From assembly GCA_021811325.1 (NCBI GenBank), contig JAJZPE010000014.1:1-33912 (forward strand): 33,912 bases of DNA. Reading direction: 5' to 3'. This DNA is from Bacillota bacterium (GTDB taxonomy: Bacteria > Bacillota > Sulfobacillia > JAJYWN01 > JAJZPE01). The position numbers were made by a program, and so were the translations under genes. Of the stretch, positions 1 to 9,707 are shown piece by piece (position 1 is the stretch's first letter; every line of letters begins with the position of its first letter). The notes beneath the pieces were generated by a model. That model had not been told where the DNA came from, searched no databases, and worked only from the letters and a program-made list of their open reading frames with translations.

Positions 1-22
1 GGCTACACCTGGAGGTCATCGG

Positions 23-1411
23 ATGGCCGGGACCGGCGGTTGCGCCCTCTTCATAGATCACGAGAACGTGACCGTTTCCCTGCGCGATCAGCGGCGGGAG
101 GTAGCCCCTGCTCGGCTGGCCTCTGTCTTCAAGGTTTGGGCGGAGACCCACGGCCGCCTGATCATGGCCGAGTCCTTCGCCAATTGGACCCGCTTCACCG
201 GCCAGGCTGACTACGACCGCTTCGGCATCACCCCGGTCTTCGCCGGCGAGGCCAAGAACGCCGCCGACATCCGGATGGCCACCCGGGCCTATGAGGCCAA
301 CGAAAACCCGGCCGTCAAGACGATCATCCTCGTCACCGGCGACCGGGACCTCAAGGCCGTGGCTCAAAAGATCAGGCAGACCGGGCGGGTCGTGGTCGTC
401 TGGGCCGTCTCATCGACCGCGGCCGGCCAGCTGAAAGGAGTGGCCGATGAGTTCGAGACGGTGGAGGACCTGTTGCTGGACGCTGACAGAAAGGGTGGCC
501 GGCCCCCGGGCGGTGGGCCGCGTCCGGCCGCGGAAGAGGGCGTCGCCGCCACCGGCGGCCACGGGACGGCCAAGGCCCCCGGCCAGGACAAGCGCCGTTT
601 CAGCGTGAGTGAGCTGAAGGCCTATGAGCAGTGCCCCCGGCGCTGGTACCTGCAGTACATCCGGAACGTCCGGACCCCGCCGACCCACGAGGGCTTCGTC
701 GGCCAGCACATTCATCACGCTCTCAGAGACCTCATGCTCAAGCCCCCTGAGGAGCGGACCCTCGAGTTCCTCTGCGAACGGTTGCGCACCCACTGGCGCG
801 ACGACCGCCGCGGCCGCGAGTGCTTCCAGAAGGACCGTGAGTTCGAACGGAAGTGCGGCGAGCGGGCCATCGGGCTGCTCGAGAACTTCTACCTCGGGGC
901 GGACCTCAAGGCCCAACCAAAGCAGGTCGAGCTCTTTCTGGACTGGACCGTGGCTCCCCGTGGGTCTTCCGGGACGCCCGGGGGCTTGCCGGCGGGGGTC
1001 ACCCTGACCGGCAAGATCGACCGGATCGACGGCGCGCCCGATGGCCGTCTGATCATCATCGACTACAAGACAGGGCGCCTGCAGCCCAGCGACGAGTACC
1101 TGCGGCAGGACATTCAGGTGGCCGTCTACTGGACGATGGTCGAAGAGACGCAGAAGACGCCGGTGGGCGCTTTCAAGTTCCTCGGCTTGGCGGAGTATCG
1201 CGAGTTGGAGATGCGCCCGTCGCCGGACGACCTCGGCGCCGCCCTCGGTCGGGTGACCCAGATCATCGGGCGCATCCACACTGACCCCGACCCGCAACCG
1301 AAGGTCGGCCCGCTTTGCCCGTGGTGCGGACATCTCGATGGCTGCCCGGACAAAGACAAAGCGTCTTCGTTCAAGAAGGCGCCGGAAGGCAGCGATGATT
1401 TGCCGTTCTGA
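23..1411 (+). CDS. NYN-domain / Cas4-RecB-like PD-(D/E)XK nuclease fusion
   Basis: A 462-aa protein with two nuclease-type domains. Residues about 7-155 look like a NYN (PIN-like, LabA/DUF88) domain: FIDHEN with D12, a middle acidic D82, and VTGDRDL with D107 and D109, the acidic residues expected to bind metal in this RNase family. A Gly/Pro/Ala-rich linker (about 156-190) leads to a PD-(D/E)XK domain (192-445). There, GKIDRID gives D333, IIIDYKTG gives D347 and K349, and Q365 follows. Four cysteines (C204, C432, C435, C441) are placed like the 4Fe-4S set of Cas4 and AddB nucleases. The ATG has GGAGG 7 nt upstream. Both active sites look intact, so RNA plus DNA cleavage or processing is plausible but inferred. 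No cas genes or recombination partners follow; anything upstream lies outside the window. Confidence 0.87.
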   Translation: MAGTGGCALFIDHENVTVSLRDQRREVAPARLASVFKVWAETHGRLIMAESFANWTRFTGQADYDRFGITPVFAGEAKNAADIRMATRAYEANENPAVKTIILVTGDRDLKAVAQKIRQTGRVVVVWAVSSTAAGQLKGVADEFETVEDLLLDADRKGGRPPGGGPRPAAEEGVAATGGHGTAKAPGQDKRRFSVSELKAYEQCPRRWYLQYIRNVRTPPTHEGFVGQHIHHALRDLMLKPPEERTLEFLCERLRTHWRDDRRGRECFQKDREFERKCGERAIGLLENFYLGADLKAQPKQVELFLDWTVAPRGSSGTPGGLPAGVTLTGKIDRIDGAPDGRLIIIDYKTGRLQPSDEYLRQDIQVAVYWTMVEETQKTPVGAFKFLGLAEYRELEMRPSPDDLGAALGRVTQIIGRIHTDPDPQPKVGPLCPWCGHLDGCPDKDKASSFKKAPEGSDDLPF

Positions 1412-1452
1412 GCAAGGAGCAAAGGTCACTCAATGGCAGGTGAGTAGTTCAC

Positions 1453-1752
1453 ATGGCCATGCACGCCCATTCAACGGAGAAGATGACTACGCCCGCAATC
1501 GAGGACGAGATGCTCGCCTGGGCCGAAGGGCAGTGGCGCGAGAAAAGCGCCGGAGACCCGAACGCGACGCAGTTCACAGCATGGGCGTATGAGAGTGACG
1601 TCACCCGCCAGGATCTCCTGAGACGGCGCGGGTACGCGCAGACCGATGCCTACTTCTCATTCAGGACCCGCCGGCTGGACGAGCCGATCCCCGAGCCGGT
1701 GCTGCCACCCGGGTACACCATCCGCGCCGCCTTCTACATCGTCTGGAGATAG
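1453..1752 (+). pseudogene. GNAT acetyltransferase remnant (truncated)
   Basis: This 99-aa frame resembles the middle of a GNAT N-acetyltransferase, probably the linker region of a two-domain type. The stretch around RQDLLRRRGY followed by RLDEPIPEP and LPPGYTIRA is typical of where the second acetyltransferase domain begins. After TIRA the similarity stops and the frame ends nine codons later, so the CoA-binding domain is absent. A weak ribosome site (AGGTGAG) precedes the ATG by about 8 nt. The length is roughly a third of what the family needs, and the downstream DNA belongs to another decayed gene on the opposite strand. A deletion junction near 1725-1755 is the simplest reading. The family call rests on motif recognition only. 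Confidence 0.6.
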
Positions 1753-2085
1753 TCAGCCATACTCTGACTGGGGCCTTTCCCTCTCGTCAAATCGAACAGC
1801 GGTTATCCTCTTGAAGCCCTGGACGAAGCGACCCGCCCGGGGCTTCGTCTTGTTCTTGATGAACCACGAGGCCTGCCCGGTTGTCCGGTCTATCCGCAAG
1901 ACCCCGGCTGGCGTGGGCGAAAACACGCCGTCCGACCCGAACCTCGGGTCGCTCAAGGGCACTGTCCCAGCATCGTCCGGACATCCGTACCACGCTCCTG
2001 ACTTGACCTTCATGACCCAATCCGAGCTCGCCGGAACTGGCGTCAGCCTGCGTCGGTCGGGGGCACCTCGATTATGTCGGCTCAC
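1753..2085 (-). pseudogene. Glucose/sorbosone dehydrogenase-type beta-propeller remnant
   Basis: A 110-aa minus-strand frame carries pieces recalling PQQ-type glucose/sorbosone dehydrogenase propellers: GAWYGCPDDAG...VPLSDPRF, then PAGVLRIDRTTGQ, then FIKNKTKPRAGRF...GFKRITAVRFDE. In intact relatives these blocks are separated by about 100 residues and followed by a YVVDFG-type strand. Here the first two are joined almost directly and the last is missing, so there appears to be an internal deletion plus loss of both ends. I see no ribosome site or promoter. Its 3' end abuts the GNAT remnant, and the two together form a decay scar between the nuclease gene and the ABC operon. The family call is tentative. 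Confidence 0.45.
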
Positions 2086-2137
2086 CGCCCTCCCCCAGAC
2101 CGCATATCATGCAATCGTCCCGGCCGTCTGGGCGTAA

Positions 2138-2184
2138 GTCCCTGGCCGGGACCCGGTACCAGTGAGACCTGGTACCAACGTCCC
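2138..2184 (+). promoter_or_regulatory. Nested inverted repeats in ABC-operon leader
   Basis: Two alternative structures share one strand. GTCCC (2138-2142) can pair with GGGAC (2148-2152), or GGGAC can pair with a second GTCCC (2180-2184), enclosing a perfect 7-bp inverted repeat GGTACCA (2155-2161) / TGGTACC (2170-2176) with an 8-nt loop. The element ends 29 nt before the GTG of the transporter ATPase. It could be a DNA operator or an RNA switch. I could not match it to the guanidine-I, T-box or TPP aptamers. Confidence 0.45.
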
Positions 2185-2213
2185 ACAGCCCACTCCCCGG
2201 GAGGGCCGAGACC

Positions 2214-3101
2214 GTGACCAGCCTCCCAGAAAGCCCGTCCGGCGCGGTCCCGCGCGCCGCCATACCGTCCGCCACCGCCCCCCTTCCCCCGCCCAAGATC
2301 CGCTGCCAACGCCTGGCCAAGGTGTTCGAGAACATCGGCCGGGCCAGGAACGGTTTCGCCGCCCTATCCGACGTCAACCTCGAGGTCCGCGAGGCCGAGT
2401 TCCTCGCGGTCGTCGGCCCGTCGGGCTGCGGCAAGTCCACCCTCTTGAACATCATTGGCGGCCATGTCCGGCCAACGCTCGGCCTCGTCACCGTGGACGG
2501 GCTGCCGGTCACCGGGCCGTCGAAGTGGGTGGGCATGGTCTTCCAGAACTTCGGTCTCTTCCCGTGGCGGACGGTGGCCGGCAACGTAGAGTTCGGCCCA
2601 CAGGTGGCCGGGCTCCCCGCGGCCGAGTGCCGCGACCTCGCCAGGCGCTACATCCGCCTGGTCGGCCTGGAGCGCTTCGTCAACGCCTACCCCAAGGAGC
2701 TGTCGGGTGGGATGAAGCAGCGCGTGGCCCTGGCCCGGGCCTTGGCCAACGACCCTGGGATCCTGCTCATGGATGAGCCGCTGGGGTCGCTCGACGCCCA
2801 GACCCGCGAGACCCTTCAGGACGAGGTTGCCCGGATCTGGGCCGACACCCGTAAGACCATCATCTTCGTGACCCACAACATCGACGAGGCGGTCATCCTC
2901 GGGGACCGCGTCGCGGTCATGACCGGCCCGCCCGGCCGGGTCATCGAGCTCATCGAGGTCGACCTGCCCGGGTCGCGGGAGCCGGCCGCCCGCCGCTACT
3001 CGCCGCGGCTCCTCGAGTACAAGTCGCACATCTGGGACCTCATCCGGCGGGCCGGTGCGACCCTTCCCGGCGCCGCTTACGGAGAGGTGGTCTACCGGTG
3101 A
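2214..3101 (+). CDS. NitT/TauT-type ABC transporter ATP-binding protein
   Basis: A 295-aa cytoplasmic ATPase that energises an importer of the nitrate/sulfonate/taurine (NMT1) family. Visible motifs are Walker A GPSGCGKST (68-76), Q-loop Q111, signature LSGGM (163-167), Walker B LLMDEP (184-189), D-loop, and the switch histidine H221 in VTHNIDEA, which is the SsuB/TauB form. A Pro/Ala-rich extension of about 28 residues precedes the first strand. The GTG start has GGGAGG about 9 nt upstream. The stop overlaps the permease start by 4 nt (GTGA), so the two are translationally coupled. The substrate cannot be read from the ATPase. Confidence 0.93.
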   Translation: MTSLPESPSGAVPRAAIPSATAPLPPPKIRCQRLAKVFENIGRARNGFAALSDVNLEVREAEFLAVVGPSGCGKSTLLNIIGGHVRPTLGLVTVDGLPVTGPSKWVGMVFQNFGLFPWRTVAGNVEFGPQVAGLPAAECRDLARRYIRLVGLERFVNAYPKELSGGMKQRVALARALANDPGILLMDEPLGSLDAQTRETLQDEVARIWADTRKTIIFVTHNIDEAVILGDRVAVMTGPPGRVIELIEVDLPGSREPAARRYSPRLLEYKSHIWDLIRRAGATLPGAAYGEVVYR

Positions 3102-3913
3102 GCGCCCCCACGATCGTGACCGAGGAGGCCCTCCTCTCCTCCCCGCGCCCCAACGGCGGCCAGCCATGGCGCCCCTGGGCTCTGCGCGGAGCGGCCCTGG
3201 TCCTCTTCCTCGGCCTGTGGCAGGCCGCGGCGAGCCTGAAGCTGGTCGACCCGGTCTTCCTCCCGGCCCCCTCGACCATCGTCTCGTCCTTCGTGGCCAC
3301 CCTCGAGGACGGGGCCATCCTCATCAACAGCCTCATCAGCCTACGCCGTGTCCTCCTCGGCTTCGCCGCCGGCGCCGTCCTGGGTGTCCCGCTCGGCCTG
3401 GCCATGGGCCTCTACCGCGACGTCGAAAATTTCTTCGACCCCCTGGTCGAGTTGCTCCGGCCCATCCCGCCCCTGGCCTGGATCCCCCTGTCCATCATCT
3501 GGCTGGGCATCGAGGAGAGCCCGAAGATCTTCATCATCTTCCTCGGGGCCTTCTTCCCCATCCTCCTGGCCACGGTGGCCGCAGTCCGCAACGTCGACCC
3601 GCTCCTCATCCGCGCGGCCCGCAGCCTCGGGGCCGGCAACCGCGACATCTACCTGCGGGTCGTCCTCCCGGCCGCGGTCCCGGGCATCCTCACCGGCCTC
3701 CGGGTCGGCCTCGGCGTGGCCTGGACCTGCCTGGTGGCCGCCGAGCTCATCGCCGCCCGGGCCGGCCTGGGCTACATGATCGCCGCCGCCCGCCGCTTCC
3801 TCGTCACCGAGGTCGTCATCATGGGGATGCTCGTCATTGGGCTGCTGGGGGTGCTCATGGAGGCCGCCCTACGGGCCATCGAGCAGCGGCTGACCTTCTG
3901 GGTCGAGAAGTAA
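3098..3913 (+). CDS. NitT/TauT-type ABC transporter permease
   Basis: A 271-aa integral membrane subunit of the binding-protein-dependent transport family (SsuC/TauC-like). It has about six hydrophobic segments. The EAA coupling motif appears as AARSLGAGNRDIYLRVVLPAAVPGIL, followed by GLRVGLGVAWTCLVAAEL, which is characteristic of the SsuC branch. It starts at GTG 3098 inside the stop of the ATPase gene. An 83-nt spacer separates it from the binding protein. It forms the membrane channel with the products of its two operon neighbours. Confidence 0.93.
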   Translation: MSAPTIVTEEALLSSPRPNGGQPWRPWALRGAALVLFLGLWQAAASLKLVDPVFLPAPSTIVSSFVATLEDGAILINSLISLRRVLLGFAAGAVLGVPLGLAMGLYRDVENFFDPLVELLRPIPPLAWIPLSIIWLGIEESPKIFIIFLGAFFPILLATVAAVRNVDPLLIRAARSLGAGNRDIYLRVVLPAAVPGILTGLRVGLGVAWTCLVAAELIAARAGLGYMIAAARRFLVTEVVIMGMLVIGLLGVLMEAALRAIEQRLTFWVEK

Positions 3914-3996
3914 CGCGGGCCGGGGCCCAAGGCCTCTGCCAGACGGCCGCCGCGCCTGCGTTCGACCAAGTGATAGATCCATCGGAGGTGCAGGTT

Positions 3997-5004
3997 GTGA
4001 CAAGGAAACTGGGGCTTCTGGCGCTCGCCCTGGCCCTCGCGCTGTCGCTGATCGCCGCGACGGTCGCGGGCTGCGCGTCGAAGCCGGCGTCGAGGGTGCT
4101 GGTCCGTGTGGGCATCCAGCCCGGCGTCTTCGTGACCCCCTATTTTATCGCCAAGGACCAGGGATTCTTCGACGCCAAGAAGATCGAGATTAAGGAGTCG
4201 AGCTTCCTTTCGGGCGCGGCGATGAACGAGGGGATGCTCTCGGGGAACATCGACCTCGGCTACCTCGGGGCGACGCCGGCCATCGTGGCCGCCTCGAAGG
4301 ACCCGCGGGTGGCCATCATCGCCATCTGTGACCTGTCCGACGGCGGTGAGGGGATAATCGTCCGCCAGGAGAGCAAGATCAACACCCCGGCCGACCTCAA
4401 GGGGAAGAAGATTGCCGTGGCCAAGGGCTCGACCGTTCACCGCTTCCTCTATGAGGTCCTGAAGAACGCCGGGCTCGACCCCGACAAGGACGTCAGCGTC
4501 TACGACATGAGCGTCGAGGACCAGGTCACGGCCCTGCAGACGAAGAACGTCGACGCCGTGGCCAACTGGGAGCCGTGGATGACCAAGGCCGAGAAGGCCG
4601 GCGGCCGGCGGCTCATCGACGACTCGAAGGCCGTCGTCCGGACCTACGACGTGATCTACGTGAACACGGACTTCGCCAAGAAGCACCCCGAGGCGGTCAG
4701 GGCCTTCCTGGCCGGCCACATGAAGGGCGCCGAGTTCAAGAACACCAAGACGAACGAGGCGGCCAAGGCCGTCGCCAAGGTCCTGCCCTTACAGCCGGAC
4801 GAGATCCTGACGACCTTCAAGCTCTTCGTCCACCCGGACCTGAAGGCCCAGCTCACGCCGGAGTTCTTCGGGGCCCCGAAGGAGAAAGCCCGCGCCGACA
4901 TCGGTTACGACGTGGACTTCCTCTTCCGGCAAGGGCTGATCAAGAACCAGCCCGACCTCGCCAAGCTGGTCGACACGCAGTACCTGATGGGGCTGCAGAG
5001 GTAG
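3997..5004 (+). CDS. NMT1/SsuA-like substrate-binding lipoprotein
   Basis: A 335-aa extracytoplasmic binding protein. The N-terminus has a basic residue, a long Leu/Ala-rich core and a lipobox ending VAGC (C26), so it should be processed as a lipoprotein. The mature part has NMT1/SsuA hallmarks: GVFVTPYFIAKDQGFF, LSGNIDLGYLGATPAI, LKGKKIAVAKGSTVH and VDAVANWEPW. The open frame runs much further upstream through the permease gene, but GTG 3997 has GGAGG (3984-3988) 8 nt before it and begins the signal peptide. The ligand may be an alkanesulfonate, taurine, nitrate or a similar small anion or nitrogen compound; nothing nearby decides this. A terminator follows 30 nt after the stop. Confidence 0.92.
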   Translation: MTRKLGLLALALALALSLIAATVAGCASKPASRVLVRVGIQPGVFVTPYFIAKDQGFFDAKKIEIKESSFLSGAAMNEGMLSGNIDLGYLGATPAIVAASKDPRVAIIAICDLSDGGEGIIVRQESKINTPADLKGKKIAVAKGSTVHRFLYEVLKNAGLDPDKDVSVYDMSVEDQVTALQTKNVDAVANWEPWMTKAEKAGGRRLIDDSKAVVRTYDVIYVNTDFAKKHPEAVRAFLAGHMKGAEFKNTKTNEAAKAVAKVLPLQPDEILTTFKLFVHPDLKAQLTPEFFGAPKEKARADIGYDVDFLFRQGLIKNQPDLAKLVDTQYLMGLQR

Positions 5005-5034
5005 CCCGCCAAGAACCCGACTGCCCCACGAGCA

Positions 5035-5070
5035 GGCCCCGGACCTCGTCAAGAGGGTCCGGGGCCTTTT
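5035..5070 (+). terminator. Rho-independent terminator of ABC operon
   Basis: Perfect 11-bp stem GGCCCCGGACC (5035-5045) / GGTCCGGGGCC (5056-5066), 10-nt loop, then TTTT (5067-5070). It lies 30 nt after the binding-protein stop. Confidence 0.9.
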
Positions 5071-5314
5071 CCTGTCTGAACGGGACCTGTCGGCGCCTTG
5101 AATCGCCGCCCCGCGGGGAGGAAAGGGTCGGCTGAAGTCGAATACCGTTTACGTTCTCACCCTCATAGGGGAAATTGGCAACGGAGGGAAATGGAGGGAT
5201 AGGATGAAGCTGGCGTGGGAGACTAAGGACGGGTGAGCGTGCCCGGAGCCCGGCCGCCAGGCCGTCAAGCGGGCCCGCGCCTCGACCTGGCCCCCGCGGG
5301 GTCCGGGATTCCCA
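5071..5314 (+). other. Non-coding stretch upstream of hppA
   Basis: No convincing gene is present. It contains several purine-rich stretches (around 5183-5198) and a 10-codon frame at 5204-5236 with GGAGGG ahead of it, which I judge too short to call. A GC-rich part (5232-5305) could fold. No known riboswitch could be matched. Confidence 0.5.
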
Positions 5315-5344
5315 TTGACCCACCAAGATGACTGGCCTTATATT
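5315..5344 (+). promoter_or_regulatory. Sigma-A-like promoter of hppA
   Basis: The -35 TTGACC (5315-5320, five of six consensus bases) is separated by 18 nt from a -10 TATATT (5339-5344, five of six), or by 17 nt from TTATAT (5338-5343). The hppA ATG lies about 62 nt downstream of the -10, after AAGGAAGGGA. Confidence 0.7.
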
Positions 5345-5406
5345 ATTGGAGTGGGCCGTGCCCGAAAACTCATGACCCGCATCGAAAGGAAGGGATTCCA
5401 ACACCC

Positions 5407-7455
<2,049 letters not shown>

Positions 7456-7486
7456 CGGGGCCGGCCTGAAAGCCAACGGCAGAGCG

Positions 7487-7520
7487 GACCCCCGGGAGTG
7501 TTTCCCGGGGGTCTACTTTT
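7487..7520 (+). terminator. Rho-independent terminator of hppA
   Basis: Perfect 11-bp stem GACCCCCGGGA (7487-7497) / TCCCGGGGGTC (7503-7513), 5-nt loop, then TACTTTT. It begins 31 nt after the hppA stop. Confidence 0.88.
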
Positions 7521-7661
7521 CGGCCGGATGTAGACAAATATTTCATGTCGTTAAGGTCATTCGCGCGGTTCACCATGATTTCGACTGGCAGGAAGTTGAA
7601 CCCACTTTGGGGAATGATTGGACGGTTACGGAGTCTTCGCGCACGAAGGGAGCGCTTTTCG

Positions 7662-8969
7662 TTGTCCCAGGCTCCGGGTAAACAAGCGGTCAGTTTTCGT
7701 CAGGTTCTCCAACGGCGAGACTTCAGGCTCATCTGGATGGCTCAGGCCGGGTCATATGTCGGCGACCGTCTGGAGGAGGTCGCCTTCTGGCTCCTCACCA
7801 TGCGCCTGGCCCATGGCTCGGCGGCGGCCGTTTCGCTCGTCCTCATCGCCTCGCGGCTGCCCCGGATCATCTTCGGCCCCGTGGCCGGCGTCCTTGTCGA
7901 CCGCTGGGACAAGCGCAAGGTCATGGTCGCCTGTGACCTCATACGTGCGGCCATCATCCTGACCGCCCCGTTCCTGCCCCGCGCCGAATTGGTGTACGTG
8001 GTGGCCTTTCTGATGGCCACGGTGGCCACGTTCTTCGACCCGGCGGTCTTCTCCGCCGTGCCGGAGACGCTGGCGGCCAAAGAGGAGATCGTCGTCGCCA
8101 ACTCCCTCTCCTTCTCCACCAAGTTCATCACCGATCTGGCCGGCTATTCGGCGGCCGCGGTCGTTGTCGGGGCCCTCGGCCTCGCCCCCGCCTTCATCAT
8201 TGACGCCTTCAGCTTCGTCTTCTCGGCGGCCCTCGTCTCGCGGGTGGCCACGCGGCTCGCCCCGAAGGCGGCGCCGGCCCAGGGCGCCCAGCCCCAGACG
8301 ACGCCGGCGCGGCCGAGCTTCTGGACCCAGCTCCTCGAAGGACTTGGATATCACAGGGCCAACCCAACGGTCCTCTCCCTCCTCGTCTCGACCAGCATGG
8401 GTCTGGTCGCCGTCGGCGGCATCAATACCCTACTGGTGGTGTCGGTACCAGACCTGCTCGGTGTGCCGGACCACTGGCTCGGGTACTTCGTCGCGGTCCA
8501 GGCGATTGGGATGTCCGCCGTTGCGTTGGCCCTACAACCTCTGATCCGCATTTTCAATAGGGCCAGGCTCATCGTTCTGGGTTACCTGGTCGGCGGGCTG
8601 GCCGTAATCTTCCTGGCCTTCACCCGCGACGCCGGCTCCGGCTTCGCCATCTACTTCATCATGGGCCTGGCCAACACGGCTTTCATGGCCCCGGCCATCA
8701 TCTGGGCCCAGGAGGTCACGCCCTTCCAGTATCGCGGCCGGGTGATGGCCCTCCGGTTGACCGTCCTGAACCTCATCTTCGCCGTCTCCGCGCCGTCTTT
8801 CGGGGCCTTGGCCGACATCGTCGGCCTCGTGCCGGTACTGGCCGCGGCGGGCGGGGTGATGGTCCTGGCCGGGGGGATCAGCGCCTTCCTGCCGGGCTTC
8901 CGGGAGCTGTGCTTCCCGCCCACCCGCCCCGAGAAGCCGGGGTACAGCCTGCCCGCGCAGCTCGACTGA
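7662..8969 (+). CDS. DHA3-type MFS exporter
   Basis: A 435-aa major facilitator protein of the MFS_3/EntS-like drug or metabolite exporter group. It opens with FRQVLQRRDFRLIWMAQAGSYVGDRL and has the family loop GVLVDRWDKRKVMVACDL between segments 2 and 3. About 12 hydrophobic segments follow, with a central cytoplasmic loop rich in Ala, Pro and Gln. The frame is open from 7545, but TTG 7662 has AAGGGAG (7645-7652 region) 9 nt upstream and places the start 8-10 residues before the conserved region. The upstream ATGs lack a good ribosome site. It stands alone, with no regulator beside it, so the substrate is unknown. A hairpin terminator follows. Confidence 0.88.
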   Translation: MSQAPGKQAVSFRQVLQRRDFRLIWMAQAGSYVGDRLEEVAFWLLTMRLAHGSAAAVSLVLIASRLPRIIFGPVAGVLVDRWDKRKVMVACDLIRAAIILTAPFLPRAELVYVVAFLMATVATFFDPAVFSAVPETLAAKEEIVVANSLSFSTKFITDLAGYSAAAVVVGALGLAPAFIIDAFSFVFSAALVSRVATRLAPKAAPAQGAQPQTTPARPSFWTQLLEGLGYHRANPTVLSLLVSTSMGLVAVGGINTLLVVSVPDLLGVPDHWLGYFVAVQAIGMSAVALALQPLIRIFNRARLIVLGYLVGGLAVIFLAFTRDAGSGFAIYFIMGLANTAFMAPAIIWAQEVTPFQYRGRVMALRLTVLNLIFAVSAPSFGALADIVGLVPVLAAAGGVMVLAGGISAFLPGFRELCFPPTRPEKPGYSLPAQLD

Positions 8970-8976
8970 AGCGAAA

Positions 8977-9013
8977 AGAGGGCCGCGGTCCGGCGAACCG
9001 GAGGCGGCCCTCT
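8977..9013. terminator. Bidirectional hairpin terminator
   Basis: Outer stem AGAGGGCCGC (8977-8986) / GCGGCCCTCT (9004-9013); inner stem TCCGG / CCGGA closes on a CGAA loop (8994-8997). On the minus strand it is followed by TTTTCGCTTC, a good T-run for the operon ending at 9046. On the plus strand it follows the MFS gene but has only CTGTTTG. Confidence 0.8.
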
Positions 9014-9045
9014 CTGTTTGCGGTCTGGTTCGCCCCTGGGTGTGC

Positions 9046-9705
9046 CTAGCTTGCGCCCAGGGCCGCCCGCAGGGCCCCCTGCCCGCCCTGGCGGACCAGG
9101 GCGACGATGGCGTCGCCGCCCTCGAGGACGGTGTCGCCGCGCGGGACGATGATCTCGTCCCCGCGGAGGACGCTCATGAGGACGCAATCAATCGGCAGGC
9201 GCAGCTCCTTGACGGCCTTCCCGGCCGCCGGGGAGTCGTTGGCCAGCCCGACCTCGATGATCTCCAGCCGGCCGCGGCTCAAGGTGGCCAGGCAGACCAG
9301 CGTGTTAGAGCCGACCTCCTCCTCGAGGAGGTTGTAGATGATCCGCGTGCTCGACACGGTGGCGTCGATGCCCAGCATGCGGAAGGTGTCCTCGTTGAGC
9401 GGGTTGTTGACCCTGGCAATCACCCGCCGGGTCCCGAACTTTCGCTTGGCCACCTGACAGACGACCAGGTTGTCCTCGTCGAAGCCGGTCACGGCGACCA
9501 TCACGTCGGCCCGGGTGATGCCGGAGCGCTCGAGGACCCTGATGTCGGTCCCGTTGCCGTGCACGACCACGTCGCCGAGGGCTTCGTCCAGACGGTGGGC
9601 CCGGTCCTCGTTCTTCTCGATGAGGAGGACCTCATGGCCGTTGTCGAGCAGCGTGCGGGTCAGGTAGTAGCCGATCTTGCCGCCTCCGACGATGATCGCG
9701 TACAC
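9046..9705 (-). CDS. TrkA-like RCK protein (RCK_N + RCK_C)
   Basis: A 219-aa cytoplasmic nucleotide-binding regulator of K+ transport. The Rossmann start YAIIVGGGKIGYYL carries the GxGxxG loop, and LIEKNEDRAH ends the second strand where the ribose is normally bound. The middle VMVAVTGFDEDNLVVCQVAK is the typical RCK_N core. Residues about 140-215 (LEIIEVGLAND...GKAVKELRLPIDCVLMSVLRGDEIIVPRGDTVLEGGDAIVAL) form a TrkA-C domain, which in this family binds small ligands. The start is GTG 9705, two bases after the stop of the other RCK gene, with a GGGGG-rich ribosome site. It is the last gene of the APC-USP-RCK operon. Confidence 0.92.
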   Translation of the reverse strand: MYAIIVGGGKIGYYLTRTLLDNGHEVLLIEKNEDRAHRLDEALGDVVVHGNGTDIRVLERSGITRADVMVAVTGFDEDNLVVCQVAKRKFGTRRVIARVNNPLNEDTFRMLGIDATVSSTRIIYNLLEEEVGSNTLVCLATLSRGRLEIIEVGLANDSPAAGKAVKELRLPIDCVLMSVLRGDEIIVPRGDTVLEGGDAIVALVRQGGQGALRAALGAS

Positions 9706-9707
9706 GG

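Noticed and set aside
2086-2213. Guanidine-I, T-box or TPP riboswitch before the ABC operon
   Set aside because: The conserved aptamer cores (for example ACACGG with GGTCCGAGAG, or GGGTGGNACCGCG) are absent. Only the inverted-repeat structure was kept.
5088-5200. Possible c-di-AMP (ydaO) riboswitch before hppA
   Set aside because: Only a short stretch (GTCGAATACCGT…CACCCTCATAGG) recalls the 3' part of the aptamer. The 5' part is replaced by the upstream operon's terminator and spacing is wrong.
5204-5236. Ten-codon leader peptide upstream of hppA
   Set aside because: It has a purine-rich site ahead but lies upstream of the proposed promoter and has no run of regulatory codons.
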